Source of the DNA: DAIOGN01 sp036745245
GTDB taxonomy: Bacteria > Zixibacteria > MSB-5A5 > JAUVRN01
Reading direction: 5' to 3'
Assembly: GCA_036745245.1 (NCBI GenBank)
Contig: DAIOGN010000120.1
Coordinates: forward strand, 1-9,915
DNA: 9,915 nucleotides
In this document: piece by piece, positions 1-7,451 of the stretch
Position numbering within the stretch: position 1 is the stretch's first letter
Layout: each line of letters begins with the position of its first letter
Position numbers and translations under genes: made by a program
The notes under the pieces: model-generated
What the model saw: the letters and a program-made list of their open reading frames with translations, nothing else
The model's database searches: none
What the model was told of the DNA's origin: nothing

Positions 1-554
1 TCTCCGGCGTGGTGCGCTCCCCCGTGAAGTACACCATTGAAAGCGACCAGCTCATCACCGAACAACGGGACGGCGGCGCCGTGGTGGAGACGTTGCCGCC
101 CGGCACCGTTCGCTACCTGAAGACGCCGCTCTCGGCCTCCATGGGCTTCGGGGCGCGTCTGCGCGGACTGGCGCTGGCGGCCGAGGCCACGTTCACCGAC
201 TGGTCGCAGAGCGAGTACGAAGAGTCTCCCTGGATCAGCCAGTACAACGCCCTCTTGCGCACCACGTACCGTGAGGAACTAGCACTGGCCCTGGGCGCCG
301 AGTGGGCTCCGTTCAAGGGACCCATTGCGTTTCGTGCCGGGTATCGACAGGCCTACCTGCCGTACAGCGAACACTACAGCGTGAACGATCGCCGCACCCT
401 CTCGGCCGGTGTGGGGCTGCTCTTCGACAGAGTGGTGCACCTGGATTTCGGAGGCAGCTTCGAAACCTGGCGGGGCAGAAATCCGCTGTACGGCTTCGAC
501 GAGGAATACGAGCACATCCGCTTTCTCGTGACCACCTCGTTTGAGATTCAGTGA
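1..554 (+). CDS. Outer-membrane beta-barrel protein, C-terminal part (5' end outside window)
   Basis: The reading frame is open from the first base and ends at TGA 552-554, so the start lies upstream of the window; the GTG at 9 is only the first in-frame start-like codon. The visible ~180 residues show the alternating pattern of amphipathic strands typical of an outer-membrane barrel, for example LALGAEWAP, AFRAGYRQAYLPY, TLSAGVGLLF, HLDFGGSFETW and the last strand IRFLVTTSFEIQ. The acidic and aromatic stretches between them would be turns and loops. The arrangement recalls the end of OmpP1/FadL- or PorV-type barrels, but no diagnostic motif fixes the family and the ligand is unknown. The stop overlaps the next gene's GTG by 4 bp, so a lipoprotein is probably translated with it. 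Barrel nature is inferred from strand periodicity, not from a recognised domain. Confidence 0.65.
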   Translation, partial: SGVVRSPVKYTIESDQLITEQRDGGAVVETLPPGTVRYLKTPLSASMGFGARLRGLALAAEATFTDWSQSEYEESPWISQYNALLRTTYREELALALGAEWAPFKGPIAFRAGYRQAYLPYSEHYSVNDRRTLSAGVGLLFDRVVHLDFGGSFETWRGRNPLYGFDEEYEHIRFLVTTSFEIQ

Positions 555-1219
555 GCCCGCCCTCCCGAGTGTTTGAGGCGCGGCCCCGGACCCGCGCCGT
601 GCGTTCAGTGTGGGCCGTGGCCCTGTACCTCTCGGTGCAGGCCTGCAGTTCACCCAGCGAGCCGGTGGACGACAGCCTGCCCTCCAACGTGTCGGCCTAC
701 CAGTACCTGGGCGCCTCCGGCAACCGCTATTTCCTGATCACACCTGTGCCGGATACCTGCGGCGGCTGCGCCGACACCCTGGTGGATTCCGTGCGGCGCG
801 TGTACATCGAGGACGGCGTGACCTGGGTGCAGTCTTTCCGTGCGGTGCGCCACTGGATCTTCGACACAACTTCGGGTCAGTGGATTCATGCAGGCGACGA
901 GAGCGGCGTCAACCGGCGCGAGGGACTGTTCTTCGATTCACTCATGCTCGATCCATCGCTCCGGTTCAAACTGCTCGTGGCCCCCGTGACGGCGGGCCGC
1001 CAGTGGAACGTCGACGATTCCGGAACGATCACAGCCGAAATCGTCGCCGAAGAAACGCTCGCACTCGGTGCGGACACCGTGCGCACCTGGCATGTGGTGC
1101 GTGGCGCCATGGGCGACGAGTGGTGGGCGCCGGGTCTGGGACGCGTTCAGTATGAGGAGCTGGTGGCGGGAGGCGGACGGCGCAGAGGGAGCCTGATTGG
1201 CACAGGCGAGTTTCCCTGA
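551..1219 (+). CDS. Probable lipoprotein of unknown function
   Basis: A 222-residue protein with an N-terminal signal: arginine-rich residues 11-18, hydrophobic WAVALYLSVQ, then a lipobox-like V-Q-A-C with Cys32 as the lipidation site and a Ser/Pro-rich linker (SSPSEPVDDS). The body is predicted beta-rich. It has a CGGC motif at residues 70-73 and a C-terminal WWAPGLGRVQYEE segment. That W-x-PG-G-V pattern is also found in periplasmic DUF3108/TapB-like proteins, but the match is weak. The start at GTG 551 gives a GTGA overlap with the barrel gene, which suggests translational coupling. A later in-frame GTG at 599 would give a shorter, more typical lipoprotein signal (residue 17 onward) and cannot be excluded. 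Its place behind a barrel protein suggests a periplasmic partner of that barrel; this is inference. Confidence 0.6.
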   Translation: MSPPSRVFEARPRTRAVRSVWAVALYLSVQACSSPSEPVDDSLPSNVSAYQYLGASGNRYFLITPVPDTCGGCADTLVDSVRRVYIEDGVTWVQSFRAVRHWIFDTTSGQWIHAGDESGVNRREGLFFDSLMLDPSLRFKLLVAPVTAGRQWNVDDSGTITAEIVAEETLALGADTVRTWHVVRGAMGDEWWAPGLGRVQYEELVAGGGRRRGSLIGTGEFP

Positions 1220-1312
1220 CGTGGCAAACCACATGCCGCGCGCACCGCGCCGGACTGCATTCTAAAAGCCCTTGCAATCGGCGCTCGCGCCGGGCTATCG
1301 TGCAGAGGAACA
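1220..1312 (+). other. Intergenic gap ahead of the TPR-pepP-accB unit; weak promoter-like match
   Basis: A 93-bp gap separates the lipoprotein gene from the next unit. It holds a CGGCGC-TC-GCGCCG inverted repeat at 1279-1292 and a poor promoter-like pair, TTGCAA at 1272-1277 and TATCGT at 1296-1301, spaced by 18 bp. That pair would start transcription almost at the ribosome binding site, so it is doubtful. There is no T-run that would make the inverted repeat a terminator. GAGG at 1305-1308 serves as the Shine-Dalgarno for the next gene. Confidence 0.3.
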
Positions 1313-1972
1313 ATGATGCTCTTCGCCACAGAATGGCAGGTCGACTCCGAGCTCACCAGTTCGGGGCGCGTCCTTCCGTCGCCCGAGTTGTTTGCCCGCC
1401 GCGCATCGGATCTGCTCGAACGCGGTGAGGCGCGTCGTGCACTCGAGTGCGCCGTGGAAGGCACGACCCGATTCCCCGAGTACGCCACCGGCTGGTTCAT
1501 GCGCGGCACATCTGAAGTCCAGTGCAGCCAGTGGGACGACGCGCAACGCTCCGCGGAACGATGCCTCGCTCTCGAGCCTACGTTTTATTCAGCCTGGAGC
1601 CTTCTGGAGATGATTCTCGCCCGGCAGGGTCGGGAGGCGGCCGCGCGCGCCGCACACCACCGCCTGGAAGAACTCCTGGGGTCTACTGCGCGAACTCCGG
1701 AGCAGCCGCCACGGCGGATTCCGGGCCCGGGCCCGTCGGAGGCGCTTCCTGTGCCTCCCACGCGGAGCACCCTGGTGCTGGTGAAACCGTCCGGTTCCTT
1801 CGAAACCCCTACGCTGGCGGAAGTGTACCGACGCCAGGGACTCCTGGATCGCGCGCTTGAAGTGTACCGCCGCATTCTCGAGCGGCATCCCGACGACACA
1901 GGCGCCCTCGCAATGGTACACAAGCTCGAAGACGAGCTGGCGGCGCGCCGACACACCGCGGGGGCGGCGTGA
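1313..1972 (+). CDS. Tetratricopeptide-repeat protein
   Basis: A 219-residue protein with no signal peptide or membrane segment, so probably cytoplasmic. Residues ~24-123 read as three TPR-like helix pairs: ELFARRASDLLERGEARRAL, then ATGWFMRGTSEVQCSQWDDA ending in ALEPT, then YSAWSLLEMILARQGREAAA. A proline-rich linker (~124-160) leads to a clear fourth TPR, TLAEVYRRQGLLDRALEVYR followed by RILERHPDDTGAL, at ~166-199. TPRs bind other proteins; no enzyme motif is visible and the partner is unknown. Two ATGs are adjacent (1313 and 1316). GAGG at 1305-1308 is 4 nt from the first and 7 nt from the second, so the second is the better-spaced start. The stop overlaps the peptidase GTG by 4 bp (GTGA 1969-1972), indicating coupled expression. 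Confidence 0.75.
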   Translation: MMLFATEWQVDSELTSSGRVLPSPELFARRASDLLERGEARRALECAVEGTTRFPEYATGWFMRGTSEVQCSQWDDAQRSAERCLALEPTFYSAWSLLEMILARQGREAAARAAHHRLEELLGSTARTPEQPPRRIPGPGPSEALPVPPTRSTLVLVKPSGSFETPTLAEVYRRQGLLDRALEVYRRILERHPDDTGALAMVHKLEDELAARRHTAGAA

Positions 1973-3051
1973 CATCGCGACTCCGCCTGGCGCAGGCCAA
2001 AGTCGCAGAGGCCGACCTCGATCTGTATCTGGTGAGTCATCTGCCGCACGTGCGCTACCTGTGCGGTTTCTCAGGCTCCAGCGGGATGCTGCTTCTGTCC
2101 CGGCGCGACGCCTGGTTTTTCACCGACAGCCGCTACGCCGAACAGATCCGCCGCGAGGTGAAGGGCGCGAAGCGCGTCGTTCCCAAGAGCGGATCCTTGA
2201 TCGAGGCCATCTGCGCCTCTGAGCTCCTGCGTAAGGGCCACCCTCGGCTGGGGTTTCAGGCCCGGCATCTCAACGTGGATGCGCATGCCAAACTGCAGCG
2301 CGGCGTCACCGGGGCGCTCTTGGTGCCACACGACGAGCTGGTGGAACCGTTCACCACGGTGAAGGACTCGCGTGAGATCGTCAGTATCGAACGCGCCGCC
2401 CGCATCGCGGATAAAGCCTTCCAGCGCATCCTGAAAGTCATTCGCCCCGGCCTGCGCGAACTCGACGTAGCACGCGAGCTGGAGTACATCATGCTGAAGC
2501 TCGGGTCGGAGGGCAAAGCCTTCACAACCATATGCGCATCCGGCGCACGCTCGGCGTTGCCTCACGGCGATGCTTCGAAGAAAAGACTGGAGGCGGGCGA
2601 CTTCGTCACGCTGGATTACGGGGCGCTGGTTTCAGGGTACTGCTCCGACATCACGCGCACTGTGGTACTGGGACGTGCCACGCCGCGTCAGAAACGCCTT
2701 TACCGAGTCGTACAGTCCGCCGAGGCCAGGGCCGTGGCCAAGGTAAAGCCCGGCGGCTCCACGCAGGCCGTGGACAGGGCTGCACGTCAAATCATCACCC
2801 GTGCCGGCTTCGGTTCGAAATTCGGGCACGGGACCGGCCATGGCATCGGACTCGAGGTGCACCAGGGTCCCTACCTGTCGCCACGAACCGACGGCATCCT
2901 GAAGGCCGGCATGGTAGTCACCGTGGAACCCGGAATCTACATCCCGGGATATGGCGGCGTCCGGATTGAGGACGACGTCCTGGTCACAAGCAGGGGCCAC
3001 AGGGTACTGACCACGGCTCCCCGACACCTCATCGAAATTGAGGCAAGGTGA
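1969..3051 (+). CDS. pepP: M24 family Xaa-Pro aminopeptidase/dipeptidase
   Basis: A 360-residue cytoplasmic metallopeptidase that removes N-terminal residues preceding proline, or cleaves Xaa-Pro dipeptides. The N-terminal creatinase-like domain spans ~1-125 and the pita-bread catalytic domain ~135-355. All expected metal ligands are present: Asp216 (TLDYGA), Asp227 (SDITRT), His291 (HGTGHGIGLEVH), Glu320 (VTVEPGIY) and Glu334 (VRIEDDV). The conserved His199 in LPHG is also there. Length matches the short bacterial YqhT/PepQ-like members, so aminopeptidase P and prolidase cannot be separated by sight; the symbol is approximate. It starts at GTG 1969, overlapping the TPR stop by 4 bp, and ends 4 bp before accB. 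A peptidase of this family upstream of accB is a recurring arrangement (often with efp between), and efp is absent here. Confidence 0.93.
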   Translation: MTSRLRLAQAKVAEADLDLYLVSHLPHVRYLCGFSGSSGMLLLSRRDAWFFTDSRYAEQIRREVKGAKRVVPKSGSLIEAICASELLRKGHPRLGFQARHLNVDAHAKLQRGVTGALLVPHDELVEPFTTVKDSREIVSIERAARIADKAFQRILKVIRPGLRELDVARELEYIMLKLGSEGKAFTTICASGARSALPHGDASKKRLEAGDFVTLDYGALVSGYCSDITRTVVLGRATPRQKRLYRVVQSAEARAVAKVKPGGSTQAVDRAARQIITRAGFGSKFGHGTGHGIGLEVHQGPYLSPRTDGILKAGMVVTVEPGIYIPGYGGVRIEDDVLVTSRGHRVLTTAPRHLIEIEAR

Positions 3052-3055
3052 CGTC

Positions 3056-3517
<462 letters not shown>

Positions 3518-3525
3518 GCGAGCCG

Positions 3526-4878
3526 CTACTCGGAGGGCTCCTCCACATGGCTTTTGCGGTCGAAGAGCACCAGGCGCTTCGTCCGGCCGTTCATCACTTC
3601 CACGAGAAGCTGATCACGCTCCTTGTACGCTTCGAACACGTCTTTGAGATTCTGCAGATCTGCAATGTCCCGATCCTCGACTTTGCGAATCACATCGCCT
3701 TCCGAGAGTTCGGCTTCGGAGGCGACACCGCCCACTTCCACAAAGTCCACAAAGACGCCTTCCTGACTGTCGAGACGGAGGGCACGCGCGAGGTTGAACG
3801 TGATCTCCTTGGCGCGAAACCCGTACGGAGCTTCGTACTCGTCGGCCTTCACCTTGGGCTGTGGCCCGATGGTGACGGGCAGTTGGATGCGCTCGCCGTT
3901 GCGGAATACGTCGAGCTGCACCACATCTCCCGCCTTGCGCGCCGACACCATGAGGATGAACGAATTGAGATCGTCGGAGTTCTCCGCGGAGAGAGAGGTG
4001 CCGTCGAACGCCGTCACGACGTCGCCCGACGTGAGCCCCGTCTGTTGTGCCGGAGACGTAGGTTCGATGTCGCCCACCAGAACGCCGGTGAGCGTCGAGT
4101 CGCCGTAGTAGCGCGCGAAGCGTCGATTGAAGGGCTGCACCGTGATTCCCAGCCAGCCGCGCTCCACGGATCCGGCCGCTCTGAGCCGTTCGGTGACGTC
4201 CCGCGCCATGTTGGAAGGGATGGTGAACCCCTGTCCGCGGCCGATCCCGATGGAGTTGATGCCGATCACTTCGCCATGCAGGTTTACAAGCGGTCCTCCC
4301 GAGGATCCGGGGTCGATCGCGGCGTCGGTCTGAATGAAATTGTTGAGGAGAGGGGTCTCCGACGGAAGGTCGGTAATCACCCGGCCCTTGCCGGAGACGA
4401 TCCCGAAGGAGACGGTGCGGTCGAAGCCGAAGGGATTGCCCACCGCGATCACCCACTCGCCCACCTCGACTTTGTCGGAGTTACCGAAGGTGGCAGCCGG
4501 CAGGGCTGTGGTGGTTTCCACTTTCAGGAGGGCCAGATCGGTCTGCTTGTCTACGCCAATGACTTCGGCGGACGACTCACGCTTGTCTTCGAAAAGAACC
4601 TTTACGGCGACAGAGCGCCCCACCACGTGCTCGTTGGTCAGGATATAGCCCTGCGCATCCACGATCACTCCCGAGCCGAGGGATCGGAACGGGCGCCCCG
4701 ACTCGGACTTTTGAATGACTTCGATGTGAACCACGGAGCGCTTTACGCCGTCTGAAATGGAGACGATTTCCTTCTGCATGTCCATGAACAACTGCACGAC
4801 CCTCTTGTCCTTGGCCGAAGCGGGCGCCCAGGCCAATAGCGCCACCGCGAGTCCTACCCCTATCGTGAGCTTCCTCAA
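3526..4878 (-). CDS. Exported HtrA/Deg-type serine protease with two PDZ domains
   Basis: A 450-residue S1C protease for periplasmic quality control, degrading or holding misfolded envelope proteins. The signal peptide is residues 1-22, with cleavage likely after ASA. The trypsin-like domain (~30-235) has the triad His84 (TNEHVV), Asp114 (TDLALLK) and Ser193 in GSSGGPL. Most Deg proteases have GNSGGP, so the residue before the nucleophile is Ser rather than Asn. PDZ1 spans ~241-338 (GWLGITVQPF, PAQQTGLTSGDVV) and PDZ2 ~353-440 (VASEAELSEGDVI). The start is TTG at 4878: GGAGG (4888-4884 on this strand) sits 5 nt upstream and no better in-frame ATG fits the signal peptide. It is transcribed divergently from a second HtrA gene and converges on accB with an 8-bp gap. 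It cannot be assigned to DegP, DegQ or DegS orthology by sight. Confidence 0.93.
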   Translation of the reverse strand: MRKLTIGVGLAVALLAWAPASAKDKRVVQLFMDMQKEIVSISDGVKRSVVHIEVIQKSESGRPFRSLGSGVIVDAQGYILTNEHVVGRSVAVKVLFEDKRESSAEVIGVDKQTDLALLKVETTTALPAATFGNSDKVEVGEWVIAVGNPFGFDRTVSFGIVSGKGRVITDLPSETPLLNNFIQTDAAIDPGSSGGPLVNLHGEVIGINSIGIGRGQGFTIPSNMARDVTERLRAAGSVERGWLGITVQPFNRRFARYYGDSTLTGVLVGDIEPTSPAQQTGLTSGDVVTAFDGTSLSAENSDDLNSFILMVSARKAGDVVQLDVFRNGERIQLPVTIGPQPKVKADEYEAPYGFRAKEITFNLARALRLDSQEGVFVDFVEVGGVASEAELSEGDVIRKVEDRDIADLQNLKDVFEAYKERDQLLVEVMNGRTKRLVLFDRKSHVEEPSE

Positions 4879-4918
4879 AGTGTCCTCCCTGAAAAGGCCG
4901 TCCCCAGGGCCCCGATTG

Positions 4919-4937
4919 GGTGTTGGCTGGCAACACC
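4919..4937 (-). repeat. Leader hairpin upstream of the minus-strand HtrA gene
   Basis: GGTGTTG at 4919-4925 and CAACACC at 4931-4937 form a perfect 7-bp stem with a 5-nt loop. It lies about 30 nt upstream of the ribosome binding site of the minus-strand protease and would be in its untranslated leader if transcription starts near 4960. No T-run follows on either strand, so it is not an ordinary terminator. A role in mRNA stability or protein binding is possible but not shown. Confidence 0.45.
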
Positions 4938-4966
4938 TTAGAAGCGGAACCCAAGGGATAGCGTTA

Positions 4967-4996
4967 CGTATAAAACAGCAGGTGTGGACTGGTCCA
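4967..4996 (-). promoter_or_regulatory. Weak candidate promoter of the minus-strand HtrA gene
   Basis: Reading the minus strand, TGGACC (4996-4991) and TATACG (4972-4967) are spaced by 18 bp and match the sigma-70 -35 and -10 consensus at 4 of 6 positions each. Its -35 would lie inside the palindrome at 4983-4998. It is the best pair I found on this strand, but weak. Confidence 0.25.
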
Positions 4997-4998
4997 CA
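4983..4998. promoter_or_regulatory. Palindrome (candidate operator) between divergent htrA genes
   Basis: TGTGGAC-TG-GTCCACA is a perfect 7-bp inverted repeat with a 2-bp centre. It ends 7 bp before the -35 box of the plus-strand promoter and overlaps the candidate minus-strand -35. The tight spacing suits a dimeric DNA-binding protein better than an RNA hairpin. It does not match CIRCE or a CpxR box. The regulator is unknown. Confidence 0.5.
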
Positions 4999-5005
4999 AA
5001 AAAAG

Positions 5006-5033
5006 TTGACAAGCCGTTGGAATATAATAGAAT
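5006..5033 (+). promoter_or_regulatory. Sigma-70-type promoter of the htrA-sigma operon
   Basis: TTGACA (5006-5011) is a perfect -35 box. TAGAAT (5028-5033) lies 16 bp downstream and matches the -10 consensus at 5 of 6. A perfect TATAAT at 5023-5028 overlaps it, but is only 11 bp from the -35 and would need a different -35. Transcription would start near 5040, giving a leader of about 28 nt with GGAGG (5054-5058) 9 nt before the ATG at 5068. This is the strongest promoter signal in the window. Confidence 0.75.
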
Positions 5034-5067
5034 GCGGGATTGTCCCCGGATTCGGAGGTGAGGGGAG

Positions 5068-6555
5068 ATGGCGTCAAAACTGACTTATCGCAGGGGGTTC
5101 CTGGTCGTGTTGTGCGTTGGGCTGCTTGCCCTGGGCTATGTCTGGGGCTCATCGGCCGGGACCGTCGCCGGCCTGTCGCGGCTGGCGCAGCCCGAAGCGA
5201 CCATGCAGGTGCTTCCTGTCCAGGCCGTCGAAAACATCTACTCCGACGAAGGACCTATCGTCCGGGTGGTGGAGAAGGTGAAAGACGCCGTGGTGAACAT
5301 CGAAGCCGAGGCCGACTCCGAGGAGGGCGAGCCCGAGGGCTGGCTGCCATTCTTTCACCCCCCCACCGGCCGGGTGCAAAGCTACGGTTCAGGCTTCTTC
5401 ATCGATGCCGAGGGGACGATCGTCACCAATGCACACGTTCTGGGCGACGCCGACCAGGTGGTGGTGCGACTCTCCGATGAACAGGAGTACGACGCGCGCA
5501 TCGTGGGAACCGACCCGGAGACCGACCTGGCGGTACTCAAGGTCGATGTGGGCCACAAGGTTCCGTACATCGAACTCGGCGACTCCGACAAGCTCAAAAT
5601 CGGGCAATGGGTGGTGGCCATCGGCAACCCCTTCCCCCGCCAGAAGCTCGACCGCACGGTCACCGTGGGCGTGGTTTCGGGGATCGGCCGGTCCGACCTC
5701 TGGTTCGGCAGCGGCACGCCGGCCTATCAGAACTACATCCAGACCGACGCCGCCATCAATCCGGGCAACTCGGGTGGACCCCTGGTCGACCTGCACGGCC
5801 GCGCCGTTGGCATTAACGCCGCTATCGCCAGCCCGTCGGGCGGCAATGTCGGGATCGGCTTCGCCATCCCCGTGACCTATGTGCGAGCTGTGCTGAAAGA
5901 CCTGATCGCCGACGGCCGCGTCACGCGCGGCTGGCTCGGAATCCAGCCGGGGGAAATCACTCCCGACCTGGCCGAAGCCCTGCAGCTACCAAGCCCCAAG
6001 GGGGTGGTTGTGGAGACCGTCGTCGAAAATACGCCGGCCGAGCGATATGGGCTCAAACAAGGGGACGTGATCGTCCGTTTTAATGGTGAGCCGGTAGCCG
6101 ACGTCCAGCAGTTCATGTTCCTCGTAGCCCAGACCAAGCCCAACACCGATGTGGACGTCTCGATCATCCGCGGGACCGACCACCAGAACATCCGCGTGCG
6201 TCTGGCCGAACGCGACGTCCGGGTCGTGGCCGATACGGAGCGCCGGCCCGACACCGGGTCGGAGGATACCTGGTTTGGTATGAGCGTCCGAACCGCCACG
6301 CCCGAGCTGGCGGAGCGGTATTCGGTGCCCTTCGAGCCGGGTGTGATCATCACTGAGGTGTCCCCGGGGAGCCCGGCCGAACAGAAGGGCATCGATCGCG
6401 GCGACATCGTCACCTCCGTAGAACGGCAGCCGGTAGTTTCCGTGGAGGATTTTCGCCGGGTCCGCGACCGCTATCGCGACCTCGGACGTCCGGTGCTGTT
6501 TTTGGTGCAAGCCAACGACGGGCAGCCGCGCTTCGTAGCGCTCAAGGCCCGGTAA
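5068..6555 (+). CDS. Membrane-anchored HtrA/Deg-type serine protease with two PDZ domains
   Basis: A 495-residue S1C protease. Residues ~10-28 (FLVVLCVGLLALGYVWG) follow basic YRR and lack an obvious AxA cleavage site, so they probably form an uncleaved inner-membrane anchor with the rest in the periplasm. The protease domain (~62-285) has His123 (TNAHVL), Asp153 (TDLAVLK) and Ser235 in the standard NPGNSGGPL. An acidic insert (EADSEEGEPEG) precedes the first core strands. PDZ1 is ~288-385 (GWLGIQPGEI, PAERYGLKQGDVI) and PDZ2 ~403-493 (GVIITEVSPGSPAEQKGIDR). ATG 5068 is preceded by GGAGG at 5054-5058. It lies divergent to the other HtrA gene and 20 bp ahead of a sigma-factor gene, probably as one operon from the promoter at 5006-5033. 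The two proteases differ in export signal and in loops, so this is not a recent duplication. Confidence 0.94.
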   Translation: MASKLTYRRGFLVVLCVGLLALGYVWGSSAGTVAGLSRLAQPEATMQVLPVQAVENIYSDEGPIVRVVEKVKDAVVNIEAEADSEEGEPEGWLPFFHPPTGRVQSYGSGFFIDAEGTIVTNAHVLGDADQVVVRLSDEQEYDARIVGTDPETDLAVLKVDVGHKVPYIELGDSDKLKIGQWVVAIGNPFPRQKLDRTVTVGVVSGIGRSDLWFGSGTPAYQNYIQTDAAINPGNSGGPLVDLHGRAVGINAAIASPSGGNVGIGFAIPVTYVRAVLKDLIADGRVTRGWLGIQPGEITPDLAEALQLPSPKGVVVETVVENTPAERYGLKQGDVIVRFNGEPVADVQQFMFLVAQTKPNTDVDVSIIRGTDHQNIRVRLAERDVRVVADTERRPDTGSEDTWFGMSVRTATPELAERYSVPFEPGVIITEVSPGSPAEQKGIDRGDIVTSVERQPVVSVEDFRRVRDRYRDLGRPVLFLVQANDGQPRFVALKAR

Positions 6556-6575
6556 CTGTGGAAGGAGTGTAGCCC

Positions 6576-7430
6576 CTGGCTGTAAAATCTCGCAGGTATC
6601 GCGATGAGGACAGGTCTCTCGACATGTACCTCCGCGAAATCGGTGAAACCCCGCTGCTCACGGCTGAGGAGGAAGTCACCCTCGCCAAGCGCATTCGCAC
6701 GGGCGATCACGACGCGCTCGAACGGCTCACCAAGGCCAATCTGCGCTTCGTGGTGAGCGTGGCCAAACAGTACCAGAACCAGGGTCTCTCCCTGGCCGAC
6801 CTCATCAATGAGGGCAATATCGGACTGATCAAGGCCGCCAAGCGCTTCGACGAAACGCGCGGGTTCAAGTTCATTTCGTACGCGGTGTGGTGGATCCGCC
6901 AGGCGATCCTGCAGGCTCTGGCCGAGCAGTCGCGCATCGTGCGCCTGCCGCTCAACCGCGTGGGCACGCTGCACAAGATCGGCAAGGTCTCCAGCTCTCT
7001 CGAACAGGAGTTCGGCCGCGAGCCCTCGCCGGAGGAAATCGCCACGCACCTGGACCTCTCGGAAATCGAGGTGTCCGACACGCTGAAGATTTCCAACTCG
7101 CACCTGTCGCTCGACGCGCCCTTCTCCACGTCGGAAGACAACAGCTTAATCGACGTGCTGGAGGACGAATACCAGCCCTCCCCCGACGAGCAGCTCCTGG
7201 GCGATTCGCTGCGCGTGGAAATCGAAAAGGCGCTGGAGACGCTTACGGCGAGGGAAGCCGAGGTAATCAACCTGTACTTCGGGCTCAACCAGGAGAAGGC
7301 GCTCACGCTCGAAGAGATCGGCGCCCGCTTCAACCTCACGCGCGAGCGCGTGCGTCAGATCAAGGAGAAGGCGATCCGCAGATTGCGGCACGCGTCACGC
7401 TCCAAGTCGTTGCGGGCCTACCTGTCGTAG
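6576..7430 (+). CDS. RNA polymerase sigma-70 family factor, primary type lacking region 1.1
   Basis: It directs RNA polymerase to -35/-10 promoters. Counted from ATG 6624, region 1.2 is at ~1-30 (MYLREIGETPLLTAEEE). Region 2 is at ~35-105, including DLINEGNIGLIKAAKRFDE and FKFISYAVWWIRQAI. Region 3 is at ~115-190, and region 4 at ~200-260 with helix-turn-helix LTLEEIGARFNLTRERVRQI. This is the group 1/2 pattern, close to RpoD/SigA, but with no region 1.1; it could be the housekeeping factor or an RpoS-like second factor. I place the start at CTG 6576, giving 284 residues. The frame is open back to a stop at 6570-6572, and AAGGAG (6562-6567) is 8 nt before the CTG. The extension ends in RSLD, which completes the family's D-x-YLREIG motif. 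ATG 6624 has no good ribosome site but is what a gene caller would choose. Confidence 0.9.
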   Translation: MAVKSRRYRDEDRSLDMYLREIGETPLLTAEEEVTLAKRIRTGDHDALERLTKANLRFVVSVAKQYQNQGLSLADLINEGNIGLIKAAKRFDETRGFKFISYAVWWIRQAILQALAEQSRIVRLPLNRVGTLHKIGKVSSSLEQEFGREPSPEEIATHLDLSEIEVSDTLKISNSHLSLDAPFSTSEDNSLIDVLEDEYQPSPDEQLLGDSLRVEIEKALETLTAREAEVINLYFGLNQEKALTLEEIGARFNLTRERVRQIKEKAIRRLRHASRSKSLRAYLS

Positions 7431-7451
7431 CTACACGTTCAAACCGGAATC

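Noticed and set aside
1272..1301. Promoter-like TTGCAA / TATCGT before the TPR gene
   Set aside because: Only 4 of 6 matches in each box, and the start would fall on the Shine-Dalgarno. Kept only as a note in the intergenic entry.
3614..4456. A 280-residue frame on the minus strand in another register of the HtrA gene
   Set aside because: Highly Arg-rich translation typical of a shifted frame of a GC-rich gene; no start signal.
3547..4755. A 402-residue open frame on the plus strand opposite the HtrA gene
   Set aside because: It is antisense to a gene with a full catalytic triad and PDZ domains. Its translation is His/Arg/Glu-rich with no family resemblance and no ribosome site; long antisense frames are common in GC-rich coding DNA.
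4983..5005. Palindrome plus A-run as a terminator
   Set aside because: Bases after it on the plus strand are A, not T; on the minus strand the T-run precedes the stem. Neither fits a Rho-independent terminator.
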